IMG/VR virus record: IMGVR_UViG_3300027728_000041
Coordinates: 1-35,039 of that record
Length of the DNA stretch: 35,039 nt
Reading direction: 5' to 3' (one strand)
From: a virus
Shown: positions 15,849 to 22,994 of the stretch, piece by piece
How the letters are laid out: each line of letters opens with the position of its first letter
Numbering within the stretch: the stretch's first letter is position 1
The notes under the pieces: generated by a model
The model's input: only the letters and a program-made list of their open reading frames with translations
Databases searched by the model: none
Told to the model about the DNA's origin: nothing
Made by a program: the position numbers and the translations under genes

Positions 15849-15877
15849 GATGTTGGTATTCGTTTGGATCGTCAACC
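15849..15877 (-). promoter_or_regulatory. Late-promoter-like motif, copy A (capsid block)
   Basis: Minus strand: GGTTGACG, seven bases, CGAATACCAACATC. It ends 55 bases before the first gene of the capsid block (ATG at 15794), the same distance as copy C to its gene. No sigma70 -10 is present at 17 bases, so a phage-specific polymerase or factor is suspected. Confidence 0.55.
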
Positions 15878-15913
15878 ATTCAGTGCAAAATTTATTGTCC
15901 ACTGATGGTTGAC
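15871..15913. promoter_or_regulatory. Operator-like dyad, site 3, within a larger inverted repeat
   Basis: GTCCAC-N5-GTTGAC at 15897-15913 (one mismatch to the dyad). Together with 15871-15885 it forms an imperfect inverted repeat of about 15 bases around a 14-base AT-rich loop; the left arm is the GGTTGAC part of motif A. So operator and promoter-like element face each other in the gap 15795-15938. No T-run follows, so a simple terminator is unlikely. Confidence 0.5.
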
Positions 15914-15938
15914 ATCAGCTGAATGACTATGTATCGAA

Positions 15939-18368
15939 TTAGTCCTCGTCAGTGAAGCCCATCCGCCGGAGGATCTTTGCAGCCTCCCGCGTGTTGGTTT
16001 TAACCCCTTCAAACCGGTCCCCATGGCTGGCGCGCAGCTCGGCTGCCAGCCGGTGCGGGGAGACGATCTTGTTCTGGTCGACAATTCTTTGTACCGCTTC
16101 GGAGATAACCGGATGCCCCTCAGTATCGAGTTTCTGGTGCAGTGCCGACCGAGCCTTGGCGTGCTCTGCCGAGTGTCCAGCAGCCTCGTGGCCGCGACCC
16201 CCAAACAGGCCTGCGCGTGCCTCGCTGGTATCACTGCCGGTCGCCGCTGCCGTCGTTGCGCCAGCTGCCGCAGCTGTGATCTTGCCAAGACCGCGATCTG
16301 CGGCAATCGCCTTTTTAGCCTCCTCGACATCGCCGCCCGATCGGTTGAGGTAGCCCTGCGTCTTCTTGGCTACTTTGCCGACGGTCTCATCGGCCATCGG
16401 GCCAGCCGGGATACCGGCGCGCCGACGCACCTCCTCGATGGCCTGGGCGCGACCTGGGCCGCCCTTGACATTCAGGGCGTGGTTCAGGGGCGACATGCCG
16501 TCGATGTGGCGCAGTTTGTCGCCAATGCTCGACAGGAGGTCGTCCTGCGCACTGTGGCGACCTGCGGCCTTGTCGAACAGGCTCTTGGACATGGTCTGGC
16601 TCGGGTCGCGCGTGAACTCCCCGGACGAGGTTTTCGGTTCAAATAAATCGCGCCCCATGGTCTGGCTCGGGTCGCGCGTGTAGGGTTGTGTTTGGTCTGC
16701 TTTTGCGAATGGAGGCTTAGATGACGACGTTACCAGATCCGATCCGGTTGCACCCCTTGGGACTGGCTGACCAAAGGCAGCCATTATCTCCTCAGGAGAA
16801 CGCGCCTGTCCTTGAGGCGGAAGTGGCGGAGGTCCCCGAAGCCCGCCGTCAGGGCTTGATCGAGTGGCTTCTGCGCCAGTATCTGCCGTACGATTGGATG
16901 CCTCGCCAGTGGCAACACGAGCACGATCTCCTGGAGCATCGCCGTTTCGAGGAGTTTGTGCAAAGCCTTGACCCCCCGACTGATATTGCGAGCCGCCGCC
17001 GGGCGTACGAGTTTCGTCACGGACAGAAAGCGCCGTTTTAGGCTGATCTGCCGCAAACGGCGGGATCTGCTTGCGCTGAATGGGCACTGGCTCGTAGGGA
17101 ACGTCCTCTGCCTTGAGCTTGCGGATCGGCATGGCCGGGCGCTGCTCTGGGTCAAACCCGTCTGCACGAAGCTTGTCCTCAGCTGCGTTACGTTTGGCGT
17201 TCCTTGCCATATCCTTTGCCGATGTCGGCTGGATGGGTGCCCGCGCGGCGTTGATGAGCTTTTGTCCGCCCACGGCCATTAGCGAGCCACCAAGAAACGA
17301 TGGCAGCGACTGATGTAGCGGGTCGTCAATCATGCCGGTCAAATTTTTAATGGCCTGATCGCGCGCCCGGGTGCCCGTGTCGTAGACGGCAGCATCCCAC
17401 TCATCGGGCAGGGCCTTGCCTTCTAGCGCCATGCCGCCCCCAATGGCTCCGCCGGTCAGGTAGTCCTTGGTCTTGAGGGTTTGGCCTGCTGCCGTCTTTC
17501 GCACAGCGCCAATGGCAGGGATCGCAGTCCCAAGCGCGGTGAAGCCAACCATGGCTGCGGGAGCCGCCCATGGTAGCCGATCGCGAATGGGGGCCTGGGC
17601 TTGCCATTCGTCGCCCACGCGGGTCTCTTCGTCGGCAAGTGCCTTGCGCGCAGCTTCTTTGGCTTGTGCCAGCGGCCCGCTGTTGCGGTACGTTTCGATT
17701 TGCTGAGTCAGGGTCTTGACTTGGCCACCGGCGTCTTCGCGGATTTGCTTGGCTTGCCCAGCCCTCACGCCGTTGGGCTTGTCCAGGTCCCGCAATCTCT
17801 GCTGCTGCGCATCGCGCTGCTTGATGAGGTCGTTCAGCCCCGGGTCGGTCCTATCGAGGTCCTCCAGGCTCTTGCGCATCTTTACAATTTGCGGGTTGGA
17901 TGAAACAGCATCCGACCGGCGTGTGGCTGCGCCCTGTACGCCATCGGCTGCCTCTGCCGCCGTCGTGAGGGTAGCCGAAGCCCCTGCTGCGCCAATTGCG
18001 CGTGCGCCACCAATGGCGCGCAGTATGGCTGCGGTCGGAAGCAAGCCAGCAATGGCGTTACCGGCTGAATTTGCTCCGTGCTTAGCCATGTCGCCGTATT
18101 CGCCATTTTGATATGACGTGTACGCATCACCACCTGACTCGACGGCACGACCCAGGGACGGGATCCCCGTCAATTCAGCCCCAACGTTCCCAGCTGTCCG
18201 CGCGAAGTTGCCCGCAGTCGATTGGACAGCTGCCCACTGCTCTGGAGACAGCTCGCCGGTCATGTTGCCGCTGCCGTCGCCATAGTCCATCCCGGCAGAT
18301 CCAGGGATTGGATTGCCCATGGCGTCGTACAGCTGTTCATCGCGCACAAAGGGGGACTGGGCCGCCAT
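15939..18368 (-). CDS. Large internal-type phage protein, unknown function
   Basis: 809 residues from the ATG at 18368 (AAAGG seven bases upstream; the TTG just before is ignored). Visible parts: an Ala/Gly-rich N-terminus starting MAAQSPFVRDE; hydrophobic Ala/Gly stretches near residues 105-140 and 265-345 that may insert in or lie along membrane; a charged coiled-coil around 155-245; a disordered Pro/Gly/Ser region about 420-560 with a tandem 'TRDPSQTM' repeat; and a helical C-terminus ending 'NTREAAKILRRMGFTDED'. No enzyme motif seen. Size, composition and late position suggest a virion protein ejected with DNA (inference). Another Gly/Ala hydrophobic patch lies near 690-700. Confidence 0.7.
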   Translation of the reverse strand: MAAQSPFVRDEQLYDAMGNPIPGSAGMDYGDGSGNMTGELSPEQWAAVQSTAGNFARTAGNVGAELTGIPSLGRAVESGGDAYTSYQNGEYGDMAKHGANSAGNAIAGLLPTAAILRAIGGARAIGAAGASATLTTAAEAADGVQGAATRRSDAVSSNPQIVKMRKSLEDLDRTDPGLNDLIKQRDAQQQRLRDLDKPNGVRAGQAKQIREDAGGQVKTLTQQIETYRNSGPLAQAKEAARKALADEETRVGDEWQAQAPIRDRLPWAAPAAMVGFTALGTAIPAIGAVRKTAAGQTLKTKDYLTGGAIGGGMALEGKALPDEWDAAVYDTGTRARDQAIKNLTGMIDDPLHQSLPSFLGGSLMAVGGQKLINAARAPIQPTSAKDMARNAKRNAAEDKLRADGFDPEQRPAMPIRKLKAEDVPYEPVPIQRKQIPPFAADQPKTALSVRDETRTPGGGSQYQSGGQGFAQTPRNGDAPGDRARVATGEASNRTADTGAEATRSSPDGGLRGPPPLPPQGQARSPEEIMAAFGQPVPRGATGSDLVTSSSKPPFAKADQTQPYTRDPSQTMGRDLFEPKTSSGEFTRDPSQTMSKSLFDKAAGRHSAQDDLLSSIGDKLRHIDGMSPLNHALNVKGGPGRAQAIEEVRRRAGIPAGPMADETVGKVAKKTQGYLNRSGGDVEEAKKAIAADRGLGKITAAAAGATTAAATGSDTSEARAGLFGGRGHEAAGHSAEHAKARSALHQKLDTEGHPVISEAVQRIVDQNKIVSPHRLAAELRASHGDRFEGVKTNTREAAKILRRMGFTDED
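16590..16680. repeat. 25-bp direct repeat pair in the 809-residue gene
   Basis: Identical 25-base units at 16590-16614 and 16656-16680, 66 bases apart (22 codons), encode the repeated TRDPSQTM segment. The repeat keeps frame. Confidence 0.85.
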
Positions 18369-18384
18369 CAAACACCTTTATCGA

Positions 18385-18654
18385 TTACTGTGGAGGCATG
18401 CCGCCAGGAGGCGGGCCACCTGGGCCTTCTATCATTGGATCCTGGGGCTGCTCATCGCCACCAAGGGCTGCCGCCAGCTCCTGGATCATCTGGGTCACCT
18501 GGGCGAGTGCCTCGGCGATAGCGGCGAGGATCTCCATGGGATCGCCGCCAGGGCCTTCAGGCATGCCGCCAGGGGCTGGACCGCCTGGGGGCATGCCTCC
18601 ACCTGGAGGCATTGGTCCGCCTGGAGCGGCTGCAAACGGGCTCTGAGGAGGCAT
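18385..18654 (-). CDS. Pro/Gly-rich small protein between portal and large internal protein
   Basis: 89 residues: Pro/Gly/Met-rich ends around one predicted helix 'DPMEILAAIAEALAQVTQMIQELAAAL' (listed as its core only). The N-terminal 'QSPFAA' motif is shared with the genes at 4501-5004 and 15939-18368. It starts one base after the portal stop (TAA-G-ATG). Could be a small head protein; function unknown. Confidence 0.65.
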   Translation of the reverse strand: MPPQSPFAAAPGGPMPPGGGMPPGGPAPGGMPEGPGGDPMEILAAIAEALAQVTQMIQELAAALGGDEQPQDPMIEGPGGPPPGGMPPQ

Positions 18655-18655
18655 C

Positions 18656-21382
18656 TTACTGTCCTTGTGATGGATCGTTGCGGAGGTGGTTGAGTTTGTT
18701 GCCGCGCGGCTGCTGCGATTGCTGCTGCTTGATCTGCATGTCCTGCTGAGCCGACTGGGCCTTCATTTGCCCCTCCTGCTCCATCTGCTGACCCTCCATG
18801 GCCATCTTCTGCTGGCCCATGGCTTGTTCCTGCTCCATTGACTGTGCGTCCATGTGCATCTGCTGTTCGGACTGCACGCGCTGCATTTGCATGTCGGTCT
18901 GCATCTGCTGCTCTTGCATCTGAGCCTGACGCTGCTGGGTCTGCATCTCCAGCTCGCTCTTCTGCTGGTCGATCTGCGCCTTCATCTGCGCCTGCATATG
19001 AGCGGTCTCGGCTTTGAGCCGCGCCATCTGCTGCTCGGCCTGTAGCTTGGCCTGCTCGCGCTGCAGCTCGAACTGGTGCTTCTCCTGCTGCATCTGCATG
19101 CCCTGCTGATGCTTCTCGCGCTCGATCTGGAGCTTTTCGCGTTCGATCTGGATCTCGTTCTGGCCCTTGCCGTCTTTGCCCTCCTCGGCTGGAACCGGTA
19201 GCCCAGCCACCTGAGCGAGCGCAGGAGCCATCTGGGCGACAGCCTCCGCGATCTGCTCTGGCGGCGTGTTGCCAGACATCTGACCGCTCTGTGGGTCCAT
19301 ATAACCAGCAGGCGCGCCAAGGCCACGGGCGTGGGTCGCCCAGGCGTAGGCCATATGTTGGCCGATAATCGCAATCGCTGCCGGGCCGACTTGCTTCTGG
19401 ACCTCGGGATTTCCCCCATACTGCGGGTTAGACATAAATGCCCACAGCACCTGAAGGTGCGCGACATGGTTCTGCTCCGGCGTGACCATCACTGGCTTGC
19501 CCAGCATGATCGCCTGGACCTCGCCGATCGGGTCGTAGCTGATTGGTTTGGGGTCTGCTGGCAGCAGCTCGTCGATGTCGGGTACGCGCATCGCCTGCAG
19601 CATCCGCCGGGCAGCGATCTTGATCGGCACCACGCCGGTCTCGACCGCCATCTGGAACACGCCCTGCGCCTGCGCCATGCGCTGCTGCGTCGAAAAGATG
19701 TTTGGGTCCGACACCGGAATAACCGACACGCCGGGCGCGAAGTCGTCGACGTAGACCGTGCGCTGCTGGCCCGACACCTCGTAGGGGTAGCCGCCCTCCG
19801 GCACGTACTTTTGGCACAGCTCGTAGCGCAGGCGCAGCTCGCGCCCGAGCGACGCGTGAGCCATCCGGTGGATAGTCGACATCACCTTCCCACCCTGCTC
19901 GATCATCTGCTGGGTTGTGCCGACCGGCGCGTTTTTGGGGCTCTCGTCGCCGGTCATCAACTCAGTGGTCGCCGTAAACCGCTGCGCGGCTCCCTCAAGG
20001 TGGGCGACCATCTGCATCAGGACCGGAGAGGGCTCCTTGACCGGCAGCGGGAAGAAGGCGTTTTTGAGGTCCTCGGTGGTCGCGTCGACCGGGATCCACT
20101 GGCCCGGCGTCGAGATAAGCCGCTGCCCCTTGATGTTGGCGTTTTTGCTGATGAAGCCGCCCGAGAGCGACGCGGACGCCGCGCTGTCGAGGAGGACGCG
20201 GATCGCGCCGGTCGCTGCCGTCTGAAGTCCGCCGATGCAGTGAAACAGGCCGAGGCCATAGAAGCCCGGCCCGGGGATGTAATCATATTTTTCGATGTAG
20301 ACCTTGCGGTTGCACATCGGGTCGTCTTCGTCCCAGGCGCGATAGATCGCCAACACCTTGCGGCTGGCGCGCTCGATCGACACGACGTAACTGCGTTCCA
20401 AGCCGGTCGGCTCGCCGTTCTCGTCGACGTGGTCGTCGCCCTCCAGGTCGATGTCGATGCAGGTCTCAAAGATCTCGTAGCGGTTCGACTTGTCGTCGCC
20501 ATCGGGTGCGGCGTCGCTCATCTCGTCGTTCGCCGTCATGATCTCGTCGCGCGTCTCGTCGGTCGGCAGATCGATGTCAGCCTTGCGATAGTGCTTGACA
20601 ATCTGCAGGCGGGTCAGCTCGTTTTTCGACTTGAACATGCGGTGCGTGAAGCGCTGCGCAGTCTTGAGGCTGGTGGCCTCGGCAGGCACGATCAGATCAT
20701 TGGCCGACACGTAGATGCCAACGTTGCGCTGCAGGATCGGGTCGCGGTAGGTCTTGCGGAAGCTGTTGCCGTGGAACGGGACATGCCAGAGCAGACGCGA
20801 GGTCTCCTGGATGTAGGCCTCGTCCTCGATCGTCATCTCGTAGTTCATGTACTCGGCGACGCGCTCGGCCCGGGCGTTCTTGTCCTCCGTCTGCGCCCCC
20901 ATCACCTTGCCCTTGCATGGGCCTTCAGGCGGGAACAGCTCGCCCATGGCACGCGCCCAGAACTGGGTGACAGCCTCGATCAGCAGGGGGTGGACGGCAT
21001 TGGACGCGCCAGGGAAGGGGCCGTCGTCGATGTCGCTTTCGATTAACCCCATCATCTCAAGGCCGCGCTCAAATCGCTCACGCCACGGACGCCGCTCCTC
21101 GATGTCGTCCTCGACCATCATGGCGATGTCCTGGCCGAGTTTGTCGAGGTGGTCCTCGTCGAGCACAAGGGCGAGGTTATCGCCGTGGGTTTCGGGGGTG
21201 TCCATCAGGCTCGGCGCATTGAAGCCAGCCTCGTCGACGTTGCCGTCGGCGTCCATCTCAAACGTCGAGTGCAGTGGGTTCTCGCCCTCGCCCAGGTCGA
21301 CCATGATGTCGTTGTCAGGCATCGGCATGCCGAGATCGGCTGCCGTATAGGATTGCTGACGTGTTTGGCCGAGGCGCGGCAT
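18656..21382 (-). CDS. Portal protein with long Gln/Met-rich coiled-coil tail
   Basis: 908 residues, large for a portal. The central part is portal-like: 'RRPWRERFERGLEMMGL', 'FPGASNAVHPLLIEAVTQFWARAMGELFPPEGP', 'RVAEYMNYEM', 'DLIVPAEATSLKTAQRFTHRMFKSKNEL', 'GPGFYGLGLFHCIGGLQTAATGAIRVLLD', 'APVGTTQQMIEQGGKVMSTIHRMAHASLGRELRL'. These fit P22/podovirus-type portals that form the DNA-entry ring and bind the terminase. Residues from about 725 to 890 are an almost uninterrupted Gln/Met/Glu coiled coil, which could extend as a barrel inside the capsid, as in P22. GAGGGA precedes the ATG. Confidence 0.85.
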   Translation of the reverse strand: MPRLGQTRQQSYTAADLGMPMPDNDIMVDLGEGENPLHSTFEMDADGNVDEAGFNAPSLMDTPETHGDNLALVLDEDHLDKLGQDIAMMVEDDIEERRPWRERFERGLEMMGLIESDIDDGPFPGASNAVHPLLIEAVTQFWARAMGELFPPEGPCKGKVMGAQTEDKNARAERVAEYMNYEMTIEDEAYIQETSRLLWHVPFHGNSFRKTYRDPILQRNVGIYVSANDLIVPAEATSLKTAQRFTHRMFKSKNELTRLQIVKHYRKADIDLPTDETRDEIMTANDEMSDAAPDGDDKSNRYEIFETCIDIDLEGDDHVDENGEPTGLERSYVVSIERASRKVLAIYRAWDEDDPMCNRKVYIEKYDYIPGPGFYGLGLFHCIGGLQTAATGAIRVLLDSAASASLSGGFISKNANIKGQRLISTPGQWIPVDATTEDLKNAFFPLPVKEPSPVLMQMVAHLEGAAQRFTATTELMTGDESPKNAPVGTTQQMIEQGGKVMSTIHRMAHASLGRELRLRYELCQKYVPEGGYPYEVSGQQRTVYVDDFAPGVSVIPVSDPNIFSTQQRMAQAQGVFQMAVETGVVPIKIAARRMLQAMRVPDIDELLPADPKPISYDPIGEVQAIMLGKPVMVTPEQNHVAHLQVLWAFMSNPQYGGNPEVQKQVGPAAIAIIGQHMAYAWATHARGLGAPAGYMDPQSGQMSGNTPPEQIAEAVAQMAPALAQVAGLPVPAEEGKDGKGQNEIQIEREKLQIEREKHQQGMQMQQEKHQFELQREQAKLQAEQQMARLKAETAHMQAQMKAQIDQQKSELEMQTQQRQAQMQEQQMQTDMQMQRVQSEQQMHMDAQSMEQEQAMGQQKMAMEGQQMEQEGQMKAQSAQQDMQIKQQQSQQPRGNKLNHLRNDPSQGQ

Positions 21383-21396
21383 TGCTGTCCCTCAAA

Positions 21397-21454
21397 CTGG
21401 GTTTGGAAGCAGCAGCAGCAACGAGTTGTCAGTCCGGGAGCCGCCTTTCGGCGG
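21397..21454 (-). promoter_or_regulatory. Portal leader: GCTGCTGCTTC element and GAAA-loop hairpin
   Basis: On the minus strand the leader between motif B and the portal start contains CCGCC-GAAA-GGCGG (21441-21454), a five-pair GC stem closed by a GAAA tetraloop, with an alternative outer pairing GTCCG/CGGAC (21432-21436 with 21452-21456). Nearer the start is GCTGCTGCTGCTTCCAAACC, like the scaffold leader. Could affect mRNA stability or portal translation; no T-run, so not a terminator. Confidence 0.4.
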
Positions 21455-21466
21455 ACAAGGTCAATG

Positions 21467-21495
21467 GATGGTGGTATTCGTTTTGGGCGTCAACC
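21467..21495 (-). promoter_or_regulatory. Late-promoter-like motif, copy B (portal)
   Basis: Minus strand: GGTTGACG, seven bases, CGAATACCACCATC; 85 bases before the portal ATG. Best match to copy A. Its TTGA contains the stop codon of the small ORF at 21490-21648. Confidence 0.55.
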
Positions 21496-21648
21496 CCGGC
21501 GCAGGAACCACTCGTGCGCGTTCTTGGTCAAGATCGCGTCCTCCAGGGCGTGGTGCGGGCTCGGGTTGAGGATGTGGTCGACACGCACGTCGCCAACCAG
21601 CTGCTTCAGGTCCATAACCATCATTGGCCACCCTTTCGGCAGGTCCAT
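21490..21648 (-). CDS. Small protein resembling the C-terminal motif of DnaQ-like exonucleases
   Basis: 52 residues with a strong ribosome-binding site (AAAGGAG, then nine bases to the ATG at 21648). 'MDLKQLVGDVRVD' and 'NPSPHHALEDAILTKNAHEWFLRRG' resemble the last motif (HxALxDA) of DEDDh 3'-5' exonucleases such as the exoribonucleases found in phages. The first two catalytic motifs are absent, so it is either an exonuclease remnant or a small protein with another role. An in-frame TGA lies ten codons before the start, so it does not extend upstream. Clean initiation signals argue it is still translated. Confidence 0.5.
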   Translation of the reverse strand: MDLPKGWPMMVMDLKQLVGDVRVDHILNPSPHHALEDAILTKNAHEWFLRRG

Positions 21649-21675
21649 CGTGATCTTCTCCTTTTTTTGATGGGG

Positions 21676-21771
21676 TCAGGCCAGCCCCAGACACACGGTC
21701 GCCCAAGTCCACACAGCAAGCACGTCCTGGGGCATGTCTTGGCCCCGTGCATGATCAGGCGGTTGCGGCAT
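21676..21771 (-). CDS. Possible 31-residue ORF
   Basis: Starts with an ATG at 21771 two bases after the stop of the previous gene and encodes MPQPPDHARGQDMPQ followed by a hydrophobic 'VLAVWTWATVCLGLA' end. Initiation signal is weak (GTGAG). It would fill the gap between two better supported small genes; doubtful. Confidence 0.25.
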   Translation of the reverse strand: MPQPPDHARGQDMPQDVLAVWTWATVCLGLA

Positions 21772-21772
21772 C

Positions 21773-21964
21773 TCACTTTTCGATTTCCATAATTCGGTCA
21801 GCTATCGTGCCGAGCTGCAGGTGGACGACGCCGTTCGGAGCCAGCTCCAAGACGTTGATGACGACGACGCCGTCACCTCGATCAAAGCAGCCACACTGAT
21901 CACGCAACGCGTCAGCGAGAATTGCCTCCAGCTGTCTCTTGCGTGTGATGTCCGGCCTCTTCAT
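21773..21964 (-). CDS. Small accessory protein, unknown
   Basis: 63 residues from the ATG at 21964, which overlaps the preceding stop as ATGA; a GTG at 21976 is less likely. Begins MKRPDITRKRQLEAILADAL, a basic helix, followed by beta-like 'GDGVVVINVLELAPNGVVHLQLG'. No family recognised. It belongs to a run of four tightly overlapped genes (21773-22289). Confidence 0.5.
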   Translation of the reverse strand: MKRPDITRKRQLEAILADALRDQCGCFDRGDGVVVINVLELAPNGVVHLQLGTIADRIMEIEK

Positions 21965-22119
21965 AGGCGCACCCACTTGCGCTGCTGCGCGTACAGGGCG
22001 ATGGGCGAGGCCCGGCTCATCATCGGGTGCGGACGGATCCGCAGGCTCATACGCAGGACCTCAAGGGTCGCCCGTGCCATCGGCGTCAGCCCTGTGGGTG
22101 GCTTCCAGGTGCCTGTCAC
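21961..22119 (-). CDS. Small basic protein, unknown
   Basis: 52 residues, start GTG at 22119 overlapping the stop of the gene before it (GTGA), end overlapping the next ATG (ATGA). The sequence (VTGTWKPPTGLTPMARATLEV..., ending YAQQRKWVRL) is basic and Met/Arg-rich. Perfect tiling with both neighbours is the main evidence. No function visible. Confidence 0.45.
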   Translation of the reverse strand: MTGTWKPPTGLTPMARATLEVLRMSLRIRPHPMMSRASPIALYAQQRKWVRL

Positions 22120-22289
22120 TTTTGCACTACCTCCTCACCATTCGTCACGTCAATCAACATGGCGGTGCATTTGTCCCTCAGCCGATCCAAATCCACCCGC
22201 AGAGCAATTGGCAAACCGCTCTTGTTGGTCGCCTCAGTAAGCGCGACGGCGACGGCCTCGACGACAGCATTGATGTTAATTTTCAACAT
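22116..22289 (-). CDS. Small accessory protein, unknown
   Basis: 57 residues from the ATG at 22289, chosen because AAGGAG lies nine bases upstream; an upstream in-frame ATG at 22334 would run into the previous gene. N-terminal helix 'LKININAVVEAVAVALTEATNKS', then 'ALRVDLDRLRDKCTAMLIDVTNGEE'. Unknown family. Confidence 0.55.
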   Translation of the reverse strand: MLKININAVVEAVAVALTEATNKSGLPIALRVDLDRLRDKCTAMLIDVTNGEEVVQK

Positions 22290-22305
22290 ATTGTAAATCT
22301 CCTTT

Positions 22306-22603
22306 TTAGCCCAATGCCTCCTTGACCCGGTCATGGCGATCTTTTGGCAGGTAACAGATCAGGGTTTTGATCAGGAAGGCGGCGGCGCTTTCGGCCATCT
22401 TGTCCCCAAGCTCCAGCTTGATGTCGAGCAGGAACCGCGCCATCGCCTCGTCGAGCACGCGGCATCGACACCAGCTTGTTGCCAGCCGCCATGGTCTCGA
22501 TGCCGGTCAACATGGCGTGGACGAGATGCGTTGCGGCCTCTTCGGCTCCACGGACCTCGTCCACCGACATCTTGCGCGGCTCGGGGATGGCAGGCTGGCT
22601 CAT
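22306..22603 (-). pseudogene. Frameshifted small gene (about 98 residues if restored)
   Basis: The frame from the ATG at 22603 begins MSQPAIPEPRKMSVDEVRGA and reads well to 'AGNKLVSMP'. It then degenerates to an Arg/Pro-rich stretch ending at 22331. From the GTG codon at 22458 the +1 frame takes over with a normal-looking helical sequence, 'VLDEAMARFLLDIKLELGD' and 'AAFLIKTLICYLPKDRHDRV', ending in TAA at 22306 right before the next ribosome-binding site. One extra base near 22456-22461 explains both. It may be a true mutation, a programmed shift or a sequence error; there is no clear slippery site. Function unknown. Confidence 0.6.
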
Positions 22604-22666
22604 TTATCGTCCCATCAAAATAAATAGCGCGGCCAGGATCGGCACATAGATCAGCAGGTCAAGCAC
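22604..22666 (-). CDS. Possible 20-residue membrane peptide
   Basis: GTG at 22666 lies just before the stop of the upstream gene; the ORF ends at the TAA one base before the next ATG. It encodes VLDLLIYVPILAALFILMGR, a single hydrophobic helix. Without it this 55-base gap would be empty in an otherwise gapless run. Small size keeps confidence low. Confidence 0.3.
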   Translation of the reverse strand: MLDLLIYVPILAALFILMGR

Positions 22667-22994
22667 TGGTGTCGCCCTCGCGGTAGTGTTCGGTAGGCTG
22701 ATCGGGGATCTGGTTGATCAGGGGTGGCCAGCGGCGCGAGCGGTTCAGCGTCTGCTTGTTGACCAACGCCTGGGCGACCGCCAGCGGGGTGTGACCGGCG
22801 CGCAGTGCGCCGTCGATGCCGAGCGTGATGATGTCGACCCACTGGCCGAGCGCGGCATCTGGCGTGTGCGCCTGCCGCACCTCGTCGCTTTCGCGCTCGA
22901 TGTGGCGCAGCAGGCCCTCGGTGCGGTCGCCCTCGCCGAACGTTCTCTTGGACCACGCCCAGTGGTCATGGATGAAGGTGACGAGGTTGATCAC
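22659..22994 (-). CDS. DUF550-type dATP/dGTP pyrophosphohydrolase (MazG-like)
   Basis: 111 residues from the GTG at 22994, which overlaps the stop of the Acb2-like gene (GTGA). A longer frame from 23072 only adds out-of-register Pro-rich sequence. The pattern 'FIHDHWAWSKRTFGEGDRTEG', 'HIERESDEVR' (acidic metal ligands, residues 32-39), 'QWVDIITLGIDGALRAGHTP' and 'NKQTLNRSRRWP' fits the DUF550 family of all-alpha NTP pyrophosphohydrolases. These split dNTPs to dNMP and pyrophosphate. Some MazG-like phage enzymes serve purine-analogue DNA synthesis (Z genomes) or lower alarmone/dNTP signals; no purZ-like gene is in the window, so its purpose here is open. Confidence 0.75.
   Translation of the reverse strand: MINLVTFIHDHWAWSKRTFGEGDRTEGLLRHIERESDEVRQAHTPDAALGQWVDIITLGIDGALRAGHTPLAVAQALVNKQTLNRSRRWPPLINQIPDQPTEHYREGDTSA

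Noticed and set aside
15897-15920. Plus-strand promoter from TTGACA at 15909
   Set aside because: It would read into the 3' end of a minus-strand gene and has no good -10 at 17 bases; the sequence is better explained as an operator.
16721-17041. 106-codon plus-strand ORF with a plausible-looking protein
   Set aside because: It is inside the large 809-residue minus-strand gene, isolated on the wrong strand and without promoter or family resemblance.
19331-21046. 571-codon plus-strand ORF
   Set aside because: Lies wholly opposite the portal gene; composition (many Arg, His, Asp, Leu) is typical for an antisense frame in a GC-rich gene, and no ribosome-binding site was seen.
21441-21454. CCGCC-GAAA-GGCGG hairpin as a terminator
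   Set aside because: No T-run follows on either strand and it sits in the leader of the portal gene behind a promoter-like motif.
22331-22458. C-terminal 42 codons of the frame starting at 22603
   Set aside because: Arg/Pro-rich read-through after the frameshift; the +1 frame on the same bases is clearly the coding one.
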